Below are positions 22,021-35,021 of a DNA stretch of 64,000 nucleotides, in pieces. The stretch is from Anthostomella pinea (Eukaryota > Ascomycota > Sordariomycetes > Xylariales > Xylariaceae), in NCBI GenBank assembly GCA_963556695.1, contig CAUWAG010000008.1, positions 744,001-808,000 of the forward strand, written 5' to 3'. The translations under genes and the position numbers were made by a program. How positions within the stretch are numbered: the first letter of the stretch is position 1; each line of letters opens with the position of its first letter. Below the pieces are notes generated by a model. It saw nothing but the letters and a program-made list of their open reading frames with translations, searched no databases and was not told the origin of the DNA.

Positions 22021-23643
22021 GCACGTCGTTCGGCACTGCTGTTACGAGGCCAGATTCCGTCGATACCGGAATTGGTCCGTCGTCTCCAAGAGCTAGTGCG
22101 GTATTATCACCTCTCTTTTCTGCCGACCAGCGGGCTCTACCTGGACCTGTTAGCTTGTCATTATCACAATATTCGACACCTGTAGCCAAGTCCCTGTACG
22201 AACAGAGTCAAGACTTTATTTTCTTTTCAACGCTTGTCAGTTGACGTCTCACCGGACTGGGCAGCGACAGTGGTATAGTGTGACGGCACAGAGATGGAGC
22301 ACTATACCACTACACTACAAAAGTAGAACGTTGTCAAGTCGAGCACTTGACCGTCTCCATCCACTTATATGTGCCACGGCAGATGGAACCGTGACATACA
22401 GATATCTTGTCGGCGTGACCCTCGAGCCCAGTACCTAAGACTCAGAGCATATCAGTCCCGTCTCATCGGTTCATGCGCATGTAATCGCTGCCACAGGCTG
22501 GTGGGATTGAAAAGCAACGACCTTCTGCGATTCGACAGCCGTTGGGTTGGTTGAAAGAGGGACGTTTTTGCCATCAGCAGTAGGAGACGCAGACGGGAAT
22601 AACCAGCCCACCCAGTGCCAGCTGCCAGCGCAGCGACTGAGCCCAGCCACAGTGGACTCCACTCGCACAATCAGCCCGCCCCAGCCACCGCCGCCCCACC
22701 AGCGCTGCACACATAAATTTGCGCGCACCTCGCGTTTCGCTTTGGACTTTTCTTTTTCCTTTCTTCTTCATCATCAGTTAGGAGTAAATCTACATCGTCA
22801 AATGTTCATTTATAACTTACCAATGGAGGCTCCGCTACGGCGGCTTGCTGAGGGTCATCCTTCTGTCTCGGCAGAATGATGGGTTTCCTTCCGTTCCCGG
22901 CCTCCTCCATCAAACCCCAAGAAGGCACCTTTCCATATCAGCCGCCGACGCCAGCTCCTCCTGGTTCGCGACTGTGGGGTGTCTCCTACATCACTAACAC
23001 CTGTTTGTATTCTTCCTGTAGTAGATTCAATCTTCATATCCCTCGTAGTTGGCATTGCAAGTGAACGCGGTCGACTGGGGACGCGGCTCGCTGAATGAGT
23101 GCTGCGTTTCCCTTCTCGTTACCAGTACCGTCATCGACGTGACGTGTGGCGCTCGCTCTGACAACAATGCGACTGGTAATTTCATGTACGAGATCTGCTA
23201 TTATGCTTTCAGGACTGGCAACCTGCGAGAACCGTCGTCGCGTACGCAGGTACGTCGCCATCGTCTACGGGATGGAACCAATTATGCGAAAAAATTTCAG
23301 CCTCGAAAGTAGCGTTCATTTGACCATGTGCTTTTTCTGAATATTGGTGCTCACTGCTTCACTTGTCCATGTGGGCTTTTGCGAGACCGAGGCAAATCCA
23401 TAGTAGCAGCCGTCGTGCACGATGTTTGGAATTCATATCTATTGTATATTGCACACGAGACTGATCGTTAACACATACTTCGGAGAATGAGCAGAACTTG
23501 TTCACGGGAGGTTCAGTGGAATTGACTATCTGGTTGCTGTGGCGTGCGATCTATCTGCCAACATCACCAGCTCTACATCCTCCAATGACCTGTGTGCAGC
23601 GTGACCTATGGGTGCGAGACTCGGGCAACCTGGAAGTACCCGT
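22021..23643. other. Intergenic region before the L10a gene
   Basis: About 1.6 kb with no convincing gene. An open frame at 22547-22879 is Pro/Gln-rich only because the DNA is CCA-rich, and others lack motifs. The 3' UTRs of the membrane-protein and L10a genes must lie at the two ends. Confidence 0.5.
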
Positions 23644-24487
23644 CTAGTAGAGGCGCTTGGGAGGGCTCATGGAAGCCTTGATGGTCAAGCTGCCAACGTT
23701 TTGCCAGCCCTTCTTCAGCAGCGAGACGAGGTAGTTGATGGCCAACATGATGTTACCAACAAGCTCCTCCGTGGTCATGCCGACGTTGCCAACAGCCTAG
23801 CAGTCCATGTTAGCAACCAGTGCTTCTGGCCAAGTCGGAGCTCGCCGTCACTCCCAAAAGCCAGAGCCGTAGAGACAAGACGCGACCCGCGGAAAGGGTA
23901 CGAGGGATACTTACAACACCCATGCAGAGAACCTTCTTCAGCTGGAACTTGATGGTGGACTTGACCTCGTTGAGTCTGCCAGTGAGGTCGTCGGCGTGGG
24001 AGACGGGCGTGGGGAACTTGCCGGCCTTGGACAGACCGGGACCGAGGAGACGAGGAATCTGCTTGATCAGAGTCTCGGAAGCGACGAAGGCGTCGTACTT
24101 GCGAGCAAGCTTCTTGATGAGCTTCTTGTTCTTGTTCAGCTTCTTCAAGTCGTCGACGGACATGGCATCGACGCCACCGTGCTTGGCTCGGTCGATATCG
24201 TGCTGGTCACCCAGAATGCAGACGCTCATGTTGGGGCGGGGAACCGAGGGGAGCTTGATGGTGCCCGAGAAACGCTTGTCACGCTGACTGTTAGGTACAT
24301 TGTCAGCATTTCTATCCGTGCCTCAGGGGAACGCGTGCAACGCAAGGCGGAAGCCATACGGGTCATAGTTCTTCAGGCCGATCTGGAGCTCGACGGTCTC
24401 GAGGAAGTTTCGCTTCTTAGTGTTGAGGGAGTAGTCGAGAAGCTCTCCGACGTTGTTACGCACTCCGGCGACCGTGATCTTCGACAT
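23644..24487 (-). CDS. RPL1: 60S ribosomal protein L10a (uL1)
   Basis: Large-subunit protein uL1, part of the mobile L1 stalk that helps deacylated tRNA leave the ribosome. ATG 24487 ([17 protein letters not shown]). Three exons, 24487-24360, 24287-23915 and 23796-23644, join in phase to give 217 residues, the exact family length. Family blocks are [88 protein letters not shown], and the C-terminal [20 protein letters not shown] ending in [11 protein letters not shown]. Introns lie early in the gene, as usual for ribosomal protein genes. Housekeeping gene of very high certainty. Confidence 0.98.
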
Positions 24488-26059
24488 GATGACAGTCTTC
24501 CAGTAGATAGCAATCTAATGGTGAGGATTCTTGCGTTTTTCGTTGCCGATGGGGGAGAAGAGAGGAAGAGGAGGGAGCGGATTTTGATGCGGTCAGATAA
24601 ACCAGGAGGGGCATTTTTGTGGCAATAACCGAGCAAAATTGTGGAGTGGGTCTACTGAGCCACGACACCTGCAACACCTACCTAGGTACCAGCCACATCT
24701 ATGGCTGAGTCATGGACACCAGCCACCTCCGAGTTCCGGATGATGAAACTCGTAGCTCCCGTCCAGATGCCACCTCACAGACGTCCTTGCAGTCACATCA
24801 TCCTCAGCCAGGCTGGCCCGCAGTCCCATCGTAAAGCCACGATTGGGGTTCTCGACTCTGGTATAGCCTCTACCTCAGATGCTGCAGCTCTGACGCAATC
24901 AATGAACAGCCAATCGCATCTTCACCAGGGAGACCGCCTCGAAACGCCGCCGTGACACCCGTCTAAGAACAAGCTCCGTGACCGGAATACTGACTGCCAC
25001 TTGCTTCTTTGAAAAGACTAAGCATTCCCTAATCACAGCACTCGTCGTACAGGTGGTCTGCCATCGCCCATGGGGTTACAGTCGTGTCATCGCCAATATG
25101 CCCGGAATGGTCTCCCACAATGTTACGACAGGTGTTGACAGCAATATGCCGACCAAATATGGGCTACTACAGCGTGATCACATGCATTCGAAGGGAATTT
25201 CTTTGTCCACACCGGCGATATCGAAGAGTACCGCGGAGCATGGCAAGGCCCTGGTCTCTGAAGCCCCCTATCGCCACTGGATCAAAGCGAAAGGAGTCTC
25301 TTACGGCCCTGACAAGATGCAGACCAGCTCAAGAGCCAGGAACCAGCTTCAGACACGGTGATGAGGATAGCGGCTGACTGGATGTAGCACCAAGCTTTCC
25401 AATCACTCGCTTGGGCCCTAGGACGTGGCCTGCTTCGCTCCATTGCATCTCCTACAAGTCTAGCGACCTTACCAAGCTGACATTTGCTCAGTGAGCTCTA
25501 TGTCATCATAGACACTCAGCCACATCCGTGACAGCCCAACAAACCAGTGGTCGAGGTGCCGGTATTCGCTGCTTGTGTTTCTGGGGTTTCATGTGCGTTC
25601 TTGATCTTCCCGGCAGTCTACCCGTGCAGATCGTCAGTCATCTCCGAGGAGCTTCCCCGTGTACCAAGCTTCGATACTAGGCCGGCATCTTATATCTCCT
25701 ACTCTGTCGCCATCCTTTGCGGGGATGCATAGTCTACCCAGCCTCAAACACACGCTTTATTCGCCGTCACATATTATTCCTGGGTTGCAAACCGTGTTCG
25801 AACCTGTCTAAATGAGGGAGATGCTGCTGTTGGGTATCCCACTTCGAAATCTCGCCACCGCTGCGGACGCCCAGGATGGTGGTTAAAAACCAAAAGAGGA
25901 CCTCATGTTCCCGGCTGTGCACCCTTTAAATCACGTCCCGTCATTATCTTCGATTGCTGTCTTCCTCGGGCGTGCTCTGGCCTCGCCTTCAAATTTCAAA
26001 CTCCTTGGTGACCTCTATATCTCGAGTTTCTCAACTTACGACAGCCGATCCGGCAAAGC
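24488..26059. other. Divergent promoter region, L10a / rhodopsin-domain gene
   Basis: About 1.6 kb between divergent genes. The open frame at 24978-25361 shows no motif and no splice partner. I see no RNA gene or clear repeat. Confidence 0.5.
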
Positions 26060-27612
26060 ATGCGTCTACCTCCGGCCGAAGTGCTCGCCACTTGGCCGAA
26101 GCCCAACTATACCGATCCAGTAACAAGAGGGCCGACGGGCAGAGTGATTGTATTGGTGCTGGCCACGATTGTCACGGCTATTCTAGTCATCCGGTTCTAC
26201 GCGCGAACACGGCTAACACGAGGGTTCGGGCTTGACGATACCCTCGTATCATTAGCTTATGTATGCTACCACCTACCAACCAAGAGCTTCCGCGTGCTAA
26301 TCAGGCCGACCAGGTTCCAGCCACCGCTTTTGCCATCACTGGCATCTTCGCGGAGGGTCAATTCCAATGGAACCGTCACATATGGGATGTGGAGTTCAAG
26401 TTCTTCAGCTCCAACTTACAAATAGGGTATGAGCATTCCACCACTTCTCTTCGCTGTGTGAACTTACTCATGAAAGCATAGGCTTGTGACTGCCATACTC
26501 TTCGACTTGGCGACGTGCTTGACCAAGCTATCCATGCTCGCTATGGTGTACCGCCTCGCGGCCGCCTCCAAGGATAAGAAGATGAAGAGGGCTGTTTCGA
26601 TAATTAGCTCCATCATTAGTATTAACAGCTTAGTCTTCATCGTCGTCGAGGTATTTCAATGCAGGTACGCACCACTCAGCCACCGCTCCAGGAGACCTAG
26701 GTTGATTATTTGCTAGGCCTGTGTCAGAATATTGGACAGCCTCGGCGGAACCACATTACTGTATTGATGAGGGTTCTCATATGGCCGTAGCCAACATCGT
26801 CAATACGTTGTCGGATTTTGTCGTGGTCTTGCTCCCAATGAAGATAGTCACAAACCTGGAGCTGCCAATCAAGCAACGCATCATTGTGATTGGTTTGTTT
26901 GGTATCGGGCTGGTCGCTAGCTGCGCAGGAATCGGCAGGACATTCTTCTGTTGGCACCTCTTTCACTCAGCCGATTACGACACGACCTGGGATACCTGGG
27001 TGGTATGGCTCACCAGCTCCATCGAGCTATACCTCGGCATAGTGAGTGCTCTGAAGAGCAGGCGATGATTTCGGTTCGAAGCAGGCCTGCTGGCTGACTA
27101 CGGTTTATTAGCTATGTTGCTCTATTCCGGCCACCAAGCCCTTCTTCACCTGCTTCCTGCCGGGCATTGTCGGTACCACGCTCAGATCGCGCAACTCGCT
27201 GGCCATGATCCCTTGGGATGACAAACCGCCGAACGAGCTTCCAATTCCCCGCAATACCTTCTCTATCCATGGCGAACCGGCATCAACCTCAAGCTCATCA
27301 TCGACTCGCCGACAGGAGATCGCGCATCTGGACAAGCCTCTGCCTCCGGCCAGGAAGCATTTCTCTTCGCTGACCGTTACATCCAGAGACTACGCAGCGG
27401 CGATGAGCATAGAAGAAGAGCCAAGATTCATCTGGAGCTATGCTGGAGATAGCCGGGCGTCTCGCCAGACCAGTCTCACCGGCGTTCGGTCCAATGATGC
27501 TCAGTCAAAGGGCCCTATGAGGCCAAGCGGATCTCTGCCGCCACCTTGCAACCGCACCACGACATTGTTCGTCAAGTACCAGCGAGATGACTCCAATTGC
27601 AGCACATTTTAG
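26060..27612 (+). CDS. Rhodopsin-domain (PTH11-like) integral membrane protein
   Basis: Member of the large fungal family of seven-helix 'rhodopsin domain' proteins related to the PTH11 receptor; roles in surface or nutrient sensing are known for a few only. ATG 26060 (MRLPPAEVLATWPKPNY). Five exons with four short introns (near 26262-26313, 26429-26481, 26665-26715, 27042-27110). Helices: VIVLVLATIVTAILVIRFYA, then the family motif RTRLTRGFGLDDTLV, VTAILFDLATCLTKLSMLAM with VYRLA, IISINSLVFIVVEVFQC, the CIDEG-type loop, ANIVNTLSDFVVVLLPMKIV, IIVIGLFGIGLVASCAGIGR, and a last helix around WLTSSIELYLGILCCSIPA and KPFF. The cytosolic tail of about 140 residues is Ser/Thr-rich. The first lumenal segment is short, without the CFEM domain of PTH11 itself. 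Length about 450 residues. Confidence 0.9.
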
Positions 27613-29598
27613 AGCAAGTTTCGGCGTGTGTTTCGTGGCGTGTTTGAATTCATTCTCTATATCACCACTTCGGCTTTCTTTTTACACTTCACGGCACACA
27701 GCCACATGGTCATTTAACAAACAGATTCCAGGGCATGAAAGGTGCAGGACTGTAGATAGAAGTCTTGAATCATACGTACACAGCCTGTCTTTCACGAACA
27801 TACCAGTGTATTTTCTCTAGGACCGTCTCCTATATTCGGGCTGTGTCACGAACCTGTTCTACCCTCCCTGCGATACCTCTTTCATTAGATACTCTATCAA
27901 TCAAATTCTCACTGTACATGTACAGCTTGTCGCCCTTACTCGCGCGCTCCTAGGGACCGGTATAAAGTGTGAACGCTGTCATCAAAGGGCATGGGTTTTG
28001 GCAGAATAGATACAACAGGTCCACCTGGCTGGTATATACAGGTCATACAGACGGACAAACAGCCAGCCAGCCGGCGCCGTGGAGCCAGCAGCTGAATTGC
28101 TTCGCAGGCTGGGCCATCAACTCAACTGATAAACCACAGGACCACATTGCAACGCAAAGAGGCGAATCCATGCCTTTGGATAGCGTCGGCGCATGCATCT
28201 TTAACTTGCGATTGATGGGAAACACATATATGCATATATCTATATTTATATATATATGAAGTGAATTACCAGCTATGTATCCTGACTTGCGTAGACGCAC
28301 GTATACGTAAGGTTGCTTGGTCCTTGTTCGTTGACCTAACGGTAGGTAACGGACTCATGGGCGATGCCTTCCAACCATCAAGTTCCTAGGCAGCCCGTTG
28401 GGATATCACGGTATCGAGTGAGCGGGAACTTACCGCATTGAATCACATGCATTTCGTCATGTATTGCCTGAGCAAGCTGGTACCGTCCGGCAATTTTCAA
28501 TCTCGTTTGGTACCTACTCATGCCGGGGACAAGAGCTTGATGAGGATATAAATGGCTTCTCCATGAAGTGTGGGCAGAGAAAACGCAGCATCACGAGCGA
28601 TGGCTGATGTTTAGTCCAAGCCGCAGCAACGGGGAGTGTGTGCGTTCCGTGTCCAGAATATGCGGATTACCGTCCCTGAGTATGAAGGATACACTACAGC
28701 ACGAGCGTAAAGCAGCCGGAGCTAAAAATGATCATCTTGACGGCTGTGCTCCGTGAGATGGGAAATGGCAGTCGAGTGTATGGGTGGCAATCCCATTACA
28801 AGCAGGTGGTAGACAAGGCAGTAGGTAAAGCGGCAGAGGCAGGGAGACAGGGAGGCAGGGAGGCAACAAGGGGGACGAAAAGATCGCGGCGTTCGCGCTC
28901 CGTGAAGCATTTAAACAAACTTCAAAACCCTAGCTATGCTAAAGTACCTAGATATCTGTTTCTTTCCTCTCAAATCCAAAATCTCAAAAGTGACAGCATA
29001 CGATAAAGCATCACATGATATATGCAGACTATAGTTCACCATAAGCACCGGCACCGACGACGACGTCGCCATGCGTAATCCTCCACACAAACACGCACGT
29101 CACAGTCACGGAGTCATCAACCGGCTGGCTGGCCGCTGGGGCACAGACAGGGCTGTGATACATTCGCCGCCTCAACATCTCGCGTCTTCCCCTGTGGCAC
29201 AGGACTGTGCCACGCGTATATCCATCTGGTCCTCGTCGTCGAGGGGCGGGAAGTCGCATACTGTAAGCTTCCTCGTCCCACATCGTTGGCATGGTCCGTA
29301 GGTTTCAAATCCGGGATGTTCTACATTGTAAACAACAGTTCCGGTGTTCCTGGGTCCAATGCCTGACTCGGCTCTGAGTATTGTGGGATTGTCTTCGACT
29401 TGTCCTCACGAAACCTGGCCGACACCTCCGACGCAGTCTCCTGACTGGCGGAAGTAGAAGTAGGTATGCACTTGCAAAATCCTGGGCCATTAGAAGTATC
29501 TTCCGGCTGCAGGTCTGGCTCTACTAAGCAAGTCGGAGTCAGTTGGGCTTCAAAAGGAGCAAGTTGCTTCATGGGGAGTTGTAACTCACGCTCTTCAT
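27613..29598. other. Intergenic region with AT microsatellite
   Basis: About 2 kb between convergent genes without a recognisable gene. It holds an AT-rich simple repeat (next entry) and a purine-rich stretch with GGCAGGGAG repeats near 28840-28865. Confidence 0.5.
28219..28258. repeat. AT-rich microsatellite
   Basis: Alternating (AT)n-like sequence with motifs CATATATGCATATATCTATA and TTTATATATATATG. Simple-sequence repeat in intergenic DNA. Confidence 0.75.
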
Positions 29599-32500
29599 TT
29601 AGCCAGAGTAATGTCGGTGCGAACGCCCATAAGCCTCCTGGGCAAGGGCTGGCTTCTTGGTCAGAAGCAGCTTCTTCGAGATCTTCCCCATGGCCTCCAT
29701 GTGATCCCTGGCCTCGGTCATGGTCTGGAGATAGTCAAAGGCGTCGGGGGTATTGTAGTCCTGGAGGTAGGACTGAAGCGCCTTTTGGTGTTGGTACCAT
29801 TCATCGATCATGGGCTGCTCTGCTGCCCTGGCAGCGGCAGCAGCGGCCTCAGCTGCCTGGGCAGACCGAGAAGCATGCTTGCGGGCGCTCGAGGAGCTGT
29901 CTGCGTCCTTGTTCTTCCGCTTTCGACCCTTGGTCGAGTGGGAAGATCCATGAGCGGATGGGGAGGATCCATGGAGAGAACTTCCATTGTCGTTGTGGAC
30001 ACGGCGCATATGATCCCTCAGGTTCCATTGTCGTGGGAATCCATTTCCCATGACGGCACGATCACATCCCTCGTAGGTGCAGAGGTATGGCTTGTCTCCG
30101 TGGCCGTGCATTGCATGGGCCTCCCGCTCGTGTCGGAGGAGGCAGGCAGTAGAGGAAAAGCGAGCATTCTCACAAGCCTCGGCCTTGCACCGGTATGGCT
30201 TCAGGTGCGAGTCCACAAATTTGCTGTGGTACGCTGGTTAGATGGAGACGACAGTGAAGACCTGCGTTTCACTTACTCGTAGTTGCACTTGAGCTTCTCG
30301 GGCTTGTGGTTGCAGCTGGAATCGCCCTCCCACGGGCAGTGGAACAACCCATCGGTCTTGGGATACGCGTTCTTGTACAGCGGGTGGTCCCGGGCAGTGG
30401 ACTCGTTGTCGCCACCGGGGCGTCGCGTGAAGGATGGAGGCAGGGCAAACATGTCATCTGAGAGGACGAGTCCGTTGTGGTCCTCTGCGCTCATCATTTC
30501 CATCTTGCGGCTGATAGGTTCGCCTACGTCAGAAGGAGGCTCGAGGATATGGCAGATTTCAGTCGTTACATACCTTGGTGACATCCCGTTCATGACTGGG
30601 GACGAGTCATTAGTGTGTGTAGGCGACGCATCCATGGGGACAGCAGCAAGCGACCATGCATCATCGTGGACGCCAGGAGACGACATCCTGGATTCAACCG
30701 GGCTGAGCGAGCCCCATGAGGTAGTGGGTGAATTACCTGCCATGTTCGCTTCGAAGCTTAGCTGCATTTGTGCAGGGTCAACATGCTGGTGCGTCATGCC
30801 TGGCGCAAGAACAGCGGGAGAGTATGAGATTCCGTCCGTGGGCAGTCCGACACTCATGGGGAGTGCGGGATAGTACATCTTAGATGACACGGAGTGGACA
30901 TCAGAAGAATCCGGAAGTAGATATGCGTCCATCTGTGGGTTACCTGCCATGTCAAAATGGGACATGTGAGAGCCCTGCGACACAGAAGGCATCATCCGAG
31001 GACGGCTCTTCTGTGACGAGGTCTTGACAGATCTGTTCCTGTGGCTTCCTGCAGAGCTTCGCGAGCTGGCGCGACGCATGGGCTCTGCCGCGGATGGCAG
31101 TCCATGCTCGGTGGCAATCCATTTGCTGGTCATCTCATCCATGGCATCATTCTGGTCCTGTCCTGTGGGTGTGATCTGGCCATAAGAAAAACCGAAGTCA
31201 TCCTCTCCATGGAAGTTCTGTGCACCTTCTGCTGATGTGTCCCATACTGAACCATTCAGGTCCGCATGTGCTGTTTGAGAATAAAGAAAAGGTCCGCTGG
31301 CATTGGCAATCATGTTTCCCTGGGAATATGTGCTGTATTCACTGGGGTTGAGGTTAGTGTACTGTTTTCCACTACCCAGTGGGTAAAAGTGATACGCCGA
31401 AGAAATCAGGTACAAAGGAAATCGCTCCAGTGTGGTACAACTTTGTTCCTATTGATCAAAAGTCTTGTTAGTCCACGGTTCATCTATCAGGTGTACGAGG
31501 GGGCTGATGAGCACAAACCGAACTGAAGCATATTTTGCGACACCCGTTGGAACATAGGTGTCCAAAAACAGTCCAACGAGACAGCATCCAAGCTGATCAA
31601 TGGACCGTATGACCACATGTACATCCCAGGGCTTGGGCCGAGTACGAGGACAAAGGAAATATCCTGGTGTAGAAGCCTGGGTCTGTCCAGGAAACCATGA
31701 CTGCGGGAGCCCTACATCGGTGGTCATCAGGCACCGAGCGAGAAAATAAACACCAAGGCGAATGATCTCGGTGTAAGCCGCGTGCGTTCTGAGGCCAAGA
31801 AACGCGATTGTCGTGAGCATATCTGGGTCAACTGAGAGGTCCGTCCATTGGGATGTAGCTAATTGATTCAGGGAGCAGTGAACAGAAACGCTTCGTCAGT
31901 TCCGAATGTCCAGAAAGTGTAAAGCAATGTCCACGGAAAAAAGCTGCTAGTCACTGACGATTTGTCGTCGTTCTTCCCAAGTGCGGACGCACGCAAGAGG
32001 TCTGGATCCTGTTGGTCTCACATGCTGAAGGGTTACCCCACAACAACCGTGAAAGCTATGCAAAAGCAAATACAGCGGCGAGGTGGGAAACACCACTCAT
32101 GGCATTCCGGAGGTGTTGATGTAGTGTAACGGGCTACTGCCTGTGACAAGAAAAATCCGCGCGTCGCTGAAATAAAGAAATCCGGTAGTCCATGTGAAGG
32201 TGCGATAGAAAGCAAATCCTAGGGCCCATGGCAAGCCGAGCTTGAAATCCGCGAAAGCAATTGTCCTCTGGAAATTCCTGGGTTCATTCCTCTCTCCTCG
32301 AGTTCTGTTGTCACGGTTTGTTGCGGGCGATACTCACCACATATTGCAAGGCGCAATTCTGAAATTTCATCTGTGAATCCATCTGAGGTGGGTTTGTCAA
32401 CAAGGCCGTGAAGCCGAGTCGCTCGCTACTAAGAGACGAGCCTCAGAAATTGAGCCGGGAAGAATTGAGTCCTTTGGATTGTCCTGATGTCATGATGTCC

Positions 32501-32799
32501 TGTCCATATGGGTATTTCCTGGGCTGCATATCCTGGTTTGTCCTGTTCATGTCCTGTGTCCTGAAAATGAAGTTCCGGATAAAAAAATGCGTTCAGAGCA
32601 AAGCAAACCGACCCATAGCACTTGCGAGGGTTCCTGGAAACAGAAAGAAAAGCATACATGACAGACGGCAACATGATTGTGGTGGTCGAAGCCCGAAAAG
32701 AACAAATCACTCAGAACTCCGGCGGGAAATAGGAATCAAAGCAAAATACCTCGCGGGTGTGTGGACGCCGTCCATATCTAGAGTGTTGAAAGCTGCCAT
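29599..32799 (-). CDS. C2H2 zinc-finger transcription factor
   Basis: Nuclear DNA-binding protein with two or three C2H2-type fingers near the C-terminus: a first Cys pair FHCPWEGDSSCNHKPEKL, then KPYRCKAEACENARFSSTAC with LLRHEREAH, then KPYLCTYEGCDRAVMGNGFP with LRDHMRRVH. A basic stretch KGRKRKNKD and an Ala-rich helix follow. The large middle exon (31341 to 30279) encodes a Ser/Pro/Met-rich activation-type region. An intron at about 30278-30215 joins KCNYD to KFVDSHLKPYRC. I propose a 50-base first exon, 32799-32750 (MAAFNTLDMDGVHTPA), spliced in phase 2 to 31341 (SEYSTYSQGN) over a 1.4-kb intron. The alternative is a start within the middle exon, such as MIANASGPF. The finger region is certain and the 5' structure is inferred. 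The large upstream region suggests complex regulation. Confidence 0.8.
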
Positions 32800-35021
32800 G
32801 TTGTCCTGGCGCGAAGCAACCATGGCAGTCATTGATCCTCTCCGTGGCACGGAGAATGGTCCTTGAGAATCCTTGGGCAATGCTTTCCTTGCGGAAGAGT
32901 GAGACTGGCTTCTCAATAGGTGATGGCAGACGCTGGTGAAGATCTTGTGGGCAAGATGGAAGATGGAAGATGAACTGTGGTCGACAAGGTGTAGTACAGT
33001 GGCGATCCTGGGAGCTGCAAGACACCTGTAGGGTATATGCTGGGGCGTGAGCTGCTGTGTAATTGTGTTGTGTGGTAGACAGAGGCAGAAAGCTGTGACT
33101 GAGACAGGCGACAGGCAGGCGGGTCAACGATCAACGATCAACCAAGAGGATTGTTGGGCAAGAATTGTGGTCTCGGGTTTGGGTTTGGGCTGAAAAGAAG
33201 GAGAGATGGAGCGCCGTTGGGCACGCAGAGGGGACGCTGGGGTTTTATTGCTGTGTTCCATCGGTTCCGGCTCGACGAACGGGGTTGGAGGTTGGGTTGA
33301 CGCGAAATGAAGAGACGTGTGACGGGCCTTCCCTGGCGCATGCTGCTGTCGTGGCCCTGCCTGTTGCCTGCGGCCTGCCTACCTGGGCCTTAGCCTGTAG
33401 CAGCCCAGTAAGGGACACCCTGGCGGCACCCTACAGTGCTGGCAGTGTGCTGCGTGCTGTCACTGACCCCGTATCGCAGCAGGCCTGTCCGCGCCCTGCC
33501 GGAGCCGTTGATTCGCTATCGCCGCCCCTCCTCCAAGCCCGCTACCAGCCCGTGCAGCCAATCGCAGCCAGCTTTCCCCTCTCCTTTCCATGTACCTAGG
33601 TATTATCGTGAGGTTATTCTCTCATCACCGCCCATCTTTGCTTCTGTTCCAAGCTTTTTCCCATCTCGCTGTCTGCGGTGAGCAAAGAGTGCGCTGGCCT
33701 TTCCCCTCTCCTGCATCGCGATGGGCCGATGCCCCCCATGATGGCCAGATGGCTGATCGAGTGCCTTGTTTCGAAGCAGCCCATGTGGGGGAGCTGAGCG
33801 TCGCCGCCAGCCTATCGAAGCCGGTCATGCAATGTGCCGCCATGTGACGAAGGGATCATGGAGCATGACTGCAGCGACAACGCACCACTTCATGCAGCTC
33901 CAAATAGCATGGACCTGGGCATCGACTTCTTCGAATTCGACCAGCCGTCCTGCCGTTCTTCCTCGCGGAACTCGCGGGAATTTCACTCTCGTTCTCTCTC
34001 AAAAGGCCAGATTTGCCAACCGTTTTTCGACCGGACTGCTTCGCGCGCTCTCTGGTTCTTCGTATGCAGCAAATCGCTTGAAGTGTCGGTGTACTGGCTC
34101 GCTGGCAGACCAAGTCTATCTGTCACTAGCCATCAACACCTGATTGCAATCGGTTGAGTCGGTGAGGATTTGGCAGACGTGGAAAGTCTCGGCGTGTCAG
34201 ATACGATGTGACAGTTGTCACCCCGTCTCGTCTGACGGCCGGAGGCTACCGTCCGCCAATGACGAGGACCGTCAAAAGAGGCCGAATCGTCGATTTACCC
34301 CCCTATCTATCACTATCACCTAGATATGTGCGCGTGTGTGCTGGAGTAGTGCTCGCTATACAGGCCGGGCGAGCTCCAACGCACTCCTGCATCAGAGTTG
34401 GCCGTGTGACACCCCACGCAGACGTCACAACAATTGATCCTCATCAGAGAGTATTGCCGTCCATACTGACAGCTGTCGTCCTGCTCGCTGCCTTGGAATA
34501 CATCACACAGACGTGCCACATCGGAAGCCGGAGGCTGGTCTGGTCTTCCCCTGTTTCATACTCCTTGTCTTGCCCATTGCAGTGTTGTGGCCGTAAACTC
34601 CTGAATGGAGATAGCTGGCAGCAGTTTCGATGCGGAAGAAGTTTCAACTGAATCTGGCTCTGCAACAATATTCTGCTACTCCTCCTCACTGCAGGAAGAT
34701 TCAGCAAGTCGAGTCACTCAATACACTTCAATTACAGAGAGAGACCAATCCATCGTCATTATGAGAAACTGTATTGCTTGAAGTACTGTATCCTAAAGCG
34801 CCTGAAGTCAGGTCGCCATTACTCTATGCTAGGGCGGTGATGCTTCTTGAAAGACGAGACGACTACCGTTTCTGCCGTCCCGAATCCGCAGGAACCGACG
34901 CCCAATACCGGGGCACACACAACTCCGTCCAGGATATCAATTCTGCCTGCTCATAATCAATATGTACATGTTACCACAGATCAGTCATAACACCGTAACC
35001 ACCACAGGTGAAGCATTACCA
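32800..35021. other. Promoter region of the C2H2 gene and intergenic DNA
   Basis: About 2.2 kb. The part next to 32799 shows minus-strand pyrimidine-rich leader character. Further on there is no convincing coding region; open frames at 33.2-34.7 kb lack motifs and overlap one another in several frames. The far end is the 3' flank of the Zn2Cys6 gene. Confidence 0.5.

Noticed and set aside
22547..22879. 110-codon Pro/Gln-rich open frame
   Set aside because: The composition comes from a CCA-rich DNA stretch; no start context or motif.
29611..30282. Plus-strand 223-codon open frame opposite the C2H2 gene
   Set aside because: It is the antisense shadow of the zinc-finger exon; the minus strand has the C2H2 motifs and a phase-matched intron.
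31449..31820. Minus-strand 123-codon frame upstream of the C2H2 middle exon
   Set aside because: Not in phase with the middle exon and no motif; treated as part of the proposed intron.
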